Source of the DNA: Bacillota bacterium
Lineage (GTDB): Bacteria; Bacillota; Dethiobacteria; DTU022; UBA8154
NCBI GenBank assembly: GCA_012839215.1
Contig: DUNV01000022.1
Span: 1 to 53,605 of the forward strand
DNA length: 53,605 bases
Direction of reading: 5' to 3'
In this document: one piece after another, positions 49,645-53,605 of the stretch
How positions within the stretch are numbered: position 1 is the stretch's first letter
How the letters are laid out: each line of letters opens with the position of its first letter
Position numbers and translations under genes: made by a program
The notes under the pieces: model-generated
What the model was told of the DNA's origin: nothing
Seen by the model: only the letters and a program-made list of their open reading frames with translations
Databases searched by the model: none

Positions 49645-50796
49645 ATGGATTTTGAACTAAATTCCGAGCAACAAGCAGTACAAAAGATGGTCCGCGAATT
49701 TGTGGAAAACGAGATTACACCTAATGCCAAGCAATGGGATATTGATGAAAAATTTCCCATGGATGTATGGAAAAAAATGGGCGATCTCGGGATTGTCGGT
49801 ACATCCATTCCTGAGGAGTACGAAGGTAGCGGAATGGATTTTATCTCACACGCCATTGTGGCAGAAGAGCTGGGTTACGGATGCTCCTCCATGCGGGGCA
49901 CCTATTCCGTCAATATTTCCCTGGTGGCTAAGACCATTTTGCAATGGGGCAACGAGGAACAAAAGAAAAAGTATGTTGTTCCCATTGCCCTGGGAGACGC
50001 TTTTGGGTGCTATGGCCTCACCGAGCCAGACTCGGGCAGTGATGCTGCCAGCATGAGGAGTACCGCCGAAAAGGACGGGGATTACTATATTATTAATGGC
50101 AATAAAATGTGGATTACCCATGCCAATAGTTCCGATGTCTCCCTTATTTTTGCCAAGACTGACAAGGATGCCGGGGCAAGAGGTATTACCTGTTTCCTGG
50201 TGGATAAAGACACCCCCGGGATGAACCCGTTGCCCATCCATGGGAAGATTGGCCTTCGTGCCCAGGATACTGGCGAAATTAGTATGGAAAATGTCCGCGT
50301 ACACAAGGATCAAATCTTGGGGCCTGTCGGTAAAGGTTTTGCAGTAGCCATGTCGGCCCTTGATAATGCACGTTTTACTGTCTCGGCTGGTTGTGTGGGC
50401 ACCGCCCAGGCTGCCTATGATATTGCCAAAGAGCATGCCAAGGAAAGGGTTCAATTTGGTAAGCCGATTGGCACCCGTCAGTTGGTCCAATCACTTTTGG
50501 CCAATATGATTCTGAATATCGAAATAGGACGGATGCTTGTCTGGAGGGCCGGCTGCCTGAAAAATCAGGGGGTCCGCAATACCCGTGAGACCTCCATGGC
50601 CAAGTACTTCTGTGGTGAAATGGTCAACAAGGTTTGCTATGATGCCATGCAGATACTTGGTGGCTACAGCTTCAACAACGAGTATGATCTGGAAAGAATG
50701 TACCGCGATTCCCGCATTAATACACTTTACGAAGGGACATCCCAGATTCAGCAACTGATTATCGGTAATGCCGAGCTGGGCATGCCTGCCTTCTAG
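49645..50796 (+). CDS. Acyl-CoA dehydrogenase
   Basis: YGLTEPDSGSDAASMRSTA...WITHANSSD...LYEGTSQIQQLIIG. Confidence 0.95.
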   Translation: MDFELNSEQQAVQKMVREFVENEITPNAKQWDIDEKFPMDVWKKMGDLGIVGTSIPEEYEGSGMDFISHAIVAEELGYGCSSMRGTYSVNISLVAKTILQWGNEEQKKKYVVPIALGDAFGCYGLTEPDSGSDAASMRSTAEKDGDYYIINGNKMWITHANSSDVSLIFAKTDKDAGARGITCFLVDKDTPGMNPLPIHGKIGLRAQDTGEISMENVRVHKDQILGPVGKGFAVAMSALDNARFTVSAGCVGTAQAAYDIAKEHAKERVQFGKPIGTRQLVQSLLANMILNIEIGRMLVWRAGCLKNQGVRNTRETSMAKYFCGEMVNKVCYDAMQILGGYSFNNEYDLERMYRDSRINTLYEGTSQIQQLIIGNAELGMPAF

Positions 50797-50985
50797 GAGG
50801 GGAAATCGCAGGCTCTATATTATTTTCCAAAAATGAATGGGGAAGGGGAAAGGGAATTATCCCTTCCTCCATCCCCATTTCCATATAAAATAGGGCCCGA
50901 TTGCACAAACTTTGTTTGTGGAGTATCTTGCTGCCCAGGCGGGCAGTAGGCACCGCGGCATCAATTTAAAGAGGAGGTATTTAGA

Positions 50986-51765
50986 ATGTATAAGTTTATT
51001 AGGTATGAAAAAGAGGCCCCTTTGGCCATTATTACTGTGATCCGTCCAGAAGTGATGAATGCCATGAATAATGCCCTGGTGGAGGAATATGCCCTAGCCT
51101 TTAAAGAGGCCGAAAATGATGACGAAGTTAGGGCGCTTATATTAACAGGCGAGGGCGAAAAGGCATTTATGGCCGGTGCAGATATCAAGGAAGTACAGGA
51201 AAGGGATTTTGTTCTTGGGCGTAAGCAGACACGCCGGCGCCAGGAAGTTTTAAATATGCTGCCTGAGATGCCCAAGCCAGTCATCGCTGCTATTAACGGT
51301 TTTGCCCTGGGAGCCGGGCTGGAGACGGCACTGGCCTGTACACTACGTATTGCCTCGACAAATGCCAAGCTTGGTGCCCCTGAGGTAAACCTGGGGATCA
51401 TCCCCGGTGATGGTGCCACCCAGCGTCTGCCCAGGGTAATTGGCTTTGGCCGGGCGATGGAAATGGTCCTTACGGCACGCATGGTCGATGCCGAAGAGGC
51501 CTATCGTATCGGCCTTGTTAACAAAGTGGTGCCCCTGGAAAATTTGATGGAAGAGGCCAAAAAGATGGCCGGTAGCATTATCAACAAGTCGCCTCTGGCT
51601 ATCCAGTATGCCAAGGAAGCGGTCAACCGTTCCATGGAAATGGGCCTAAACGAGGGTATGGCGCATGAATCCTACCTGCATGCCCTGGCCTGTGCTACAG
51701 AAGATAAAAAAGAAGGCGTAGCAGCTTTCCTGGAGAAACGCAAGGCAGTTTACAAAGGAAGATAA
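50986..51765 (+). CDS. Enoyl-CoA hydratase
   Basis: AFMAGADIKEVQ...PKPVIAAINGFALGAGLETALACTLRIAS...LGIIPGDGATQRLPR. Confidence 0.95.
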   Translation: MYKFIRYEKEAPLAIITVIRPEVMNAMNNALVEEYALAFKEAENDDEVRALILTGEGEKAFMAGADIKEVQERDFVLGRKQTRRRQEVLNMLPEMPKPVIAAINGFALGAGLETALACTLRIASTNAKLGAPEVNLGIIPGDGATQRLPRVIGFGRAMEMVLTARMVDAEEAYRIGLVNKVVPLENLMEEAKKMAGSIINKSPLAIQYAKEAVNRSMEMGLNEGMAHESYLHALACATEDKKEGVAAFLEKRKAVYKGR

Positions 51766-51912
51766 ACAAGCAATTTTGGGGACAATGGAAAAGCATAAAA
51801 GGCCCATGTTTATTGGGCCTTTTTACCTGTACAGGTATTATTTTCGCAATGTAAAAAGAATGTGTTATAATTATTTTTAGTGTATAAGCAAGAATAGTAA
51901 GGATGGTGATAG

Positions 51913-52203
51913 TTGTTGGATATTACCCGGGAAGAAATTATTCAGGCGTCGTGGGATGTTCGCCTGGAATTAACGCCGGAAGAGATGGAGGAACTTGAGA
52001 AACAGGTGATGAATTTGTTCAGGCAGGCAGATTTCCTCGCAGATGTGGCACTCGATGATCTTGAGCCTTCAAGTTTTCCCCTCGTGCAGGAAAATGCTGT
52101 CAGGGATGATACCCCCGCTCCTTCTTTATCACGGGAAACTGTTTTGTCAAATGCTCCTGAAGTCGAATCGGTATATATACAGGTACCGAGGATCGTTGAA
52201 TAG
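51913..52203 (+). CDS. gatC: GatC-like Asp/Glu-tRNA amidotransferase subunit C, divergent
   Basis: LTPEEMEELEKQVMNLFRQADFLADVALDDLEPSSF...AVRDDTPAPSLSRETVLSNAPEVESVYIQVPRIVE. Confidence 0.8.
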   Translation: MLDITREEIIQASWDVRLELTPEEMEELEKQVMNLFRQADFLADVALDDLEPSSFPLVQENAVRDDTPAPSLSRETVLSNAPEVESVYIQVPRIVE

Positions 52204-52226
52204 GTAAAAGAAAGGAGGTTAATAAT

Positions 52227-53605
52227 TTGGATTCACACCAATATGCAGTTCAAAAGCTTGCCGAAAAGGTTAATACCAAAGCAATTACCCTGCAACATCT
52301 AGCCGGGGACATCGCCCGCCGCTCTACTGCTGTACAGGAAAAATGTAATGCTTTCATAAATTTTGATCGCCAAATGTTGGAAAAAGGGGTAGACAATCTA
52401 CAGCAAAAAATTGATCAGAATAAATCATTGCCACTGGCCGGTGTTCCCTTTACCCTCTCCGATGCAATATGTGCCGCGGGGACAGTGACAACCTGTGCTT
52501 CAAGGATTATGGGCTCCTACAAGCCTCCCTTGGAGGCAACTGTAGCTCAAAGGCTGAAAGAGTGCGGGGCTATCCTCGTTGGTAAGACAAACATGGACGA
52601 ATTTAACCTTGGCACTGCCGGGAAAAATTCCCTCTTTGGGGAAATTAAAAATCCCTGGGATAAGCAGTATACGGCCGGATCGGGGGCGGCGGCAGCAGTT
52701 AGCGGCCAGGCGGCAAGTGTTGCCCTTGCTGCTGATGGGTGCGGGGAGCTGCGGCAAGCAGCTTCCTATTGTGGCCTCACCTCCCTGAAGCCTACATATG
52801 GCCGGGTTTCCCGCAAAGGGCTGGTCGATAGCGCACCCTCCCTGGAACAGATAGGTCTAATTGCCCCGACGGTTACCGATCTCGCAGCTGTTTTGGAACA
52901 TATCAGCGGTTATGATGCAGGAGATCCCACCTCATTTAGGCATGAGGTACCGGTATATATATCCTTGCTCGATGGCGAAGAGGATCAGGCGCTTAAGGTT
53001 GCAGTCCCTGAAAACTGGGCAGAAACTCCTTATCTAGAGCAGGGCATAAAGGAAGCATTTATTTCTGCGCAGGAAAATCTCAAGGTAAAAGGTTTTCAGG
53101 TTGAAACGGTAGCAATGCCGAATTTTTTCCATTCCCTCGTTACGACAACAATTATTCGTGCTGTGGAAACATTTTCCTCGCTGTCTAATTATGATGGTGT
53201 GCGTTTTGGGCTGAGAGCAGAAGGGGGCAGCAACCTTCAGGAAATGTATAGAAAAAGCCGGACCGAGGGTTTTGGCAGTAGGGTAAAGCAATTTATCACC
53301 TTTGGATCGCTTATTTCTGCTGGAAAATATTATGATCAAGTTTTCCAAAAAGCGCAAAAGATGCGCACACTTATTATCAAAGAACTTGAAAAGTGTCTAG
53401 AGGCTTATGATCTATTGTTTATTCCGACAGTACCTTTTGCTGCGCCATTGCATGTTAATGATAACGAGGGCGGATTTTTACCCGATCCGGCCGGCTACTA
53501 CACAGCAGCGGCAAACCTTGCCGGTTTGCCGGCAGTATCCTTCCCCATGCCTGCTGAAACTGCCCCAAGTGGATCGGCGGGCATGCAATTTATTGGGAAG
53601 GCCTG
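52227..53605 (+). CDS. GatA-like protein with substituted amidase triad (truncated at window end)
   Basis: Manual translation from TTG 52227, no stop to window edge: ...PLAGVPFTLSDAICAAGTVTTCASRIM...LVGKTNMDEFNLGTAGKNSLFG...NPWDKQYTAGSGAAAAVSGQAASVALAADGCGELRQAASYCGLTSLKPTYGRVSRKGLV... Clear GatA family match. Confidence 0.85.
   Translation, partial: MDSHQYAVQKLAEKVNTKAITLQHLAGDIARRSTAVQEKCNAFINFDRQMLEKGVDNLQQKIDQNKSLPLAGVPFTLSDAICAAGTVTTCASRIMGSYKPPLEATVAQRLKECGAILVGKTNMDEFNLGTAGKNSLFGEIKNPWDKQYTAGSGAAAAVSGQAASVALAADGCGELRQAASYCGLTSLKPTYGRVSRKGLVDSAPSLEQIGLIAPTVTDLAAVLEHISGYDAGDPTSFRHEVPVYISLLDGEEDQALKVAVPENWAETPYLEQGIKEAFISAQENLKVKGFQVETVAMPNFFHSLVTTTIIRAVETFSSLSNYDGVRFGLRAEGGSNLQEMYRKSRTEGFGSRVKQFITFGSLISAGKYYDQVFQKAQKMRTLIIKELEKCLEAYDLLFIPTVPFAAPLHVNDNEGGFLPDPAGYYTAAANLAGLPAVSFPMPAETAPSGSAGMQFIGKA

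Overview
The window is about 53.6 kb from a spore-forming Bacillota (Clostridia-like) chromosome. No prophage, CRISPR array or conjugative element was recognised. The backbone follows the B. subtilis spoVT-yabM-yabN...yabP-yabQ-divIC-yabR-spoIIE-tilS-hpt-ftsH-coaX order. Two blocks are inserted: MFS/DUF441/ComA-like/SpoIID-like, and IclR/MoxR/DUF58/DUF4129. Downstream lie fhs, a THF riboswitch with folT, coaX, an Mrp-type antiporter operon with no MrpA core subunit, clpB, a K+ channel with RCK domains, a coiled-coil protein with seven 21-bp repeats and a PD-(D/E)XK-like C-terminus, a Trp T-box with a standalone TrpB2, a lone HisG, a YqeC-MocA fusion, a thiolase/Hbd/acyl-CoA dehydrogenase/enoyl-CoA hydratase cluster, and gatC with a truncated gatA. 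The two most unusual observations are: (1) the GatA-like protein at the right edge lacks all three residues of the amidase Ser-cisSer-Lys triad and sits next to a divergent GatC; (2) upstream of clpB on the same strand is a two-gene unit of an untracked 52-aa ribbon-helix-helix protein and an intact IS200-like Y1 protein whose HUH first His and catalytic Tyr are both Phe, with palindromes at the unit's promoter and in front of clpB. All calls come from reading the sequence and the supplied translations; no database search was run.
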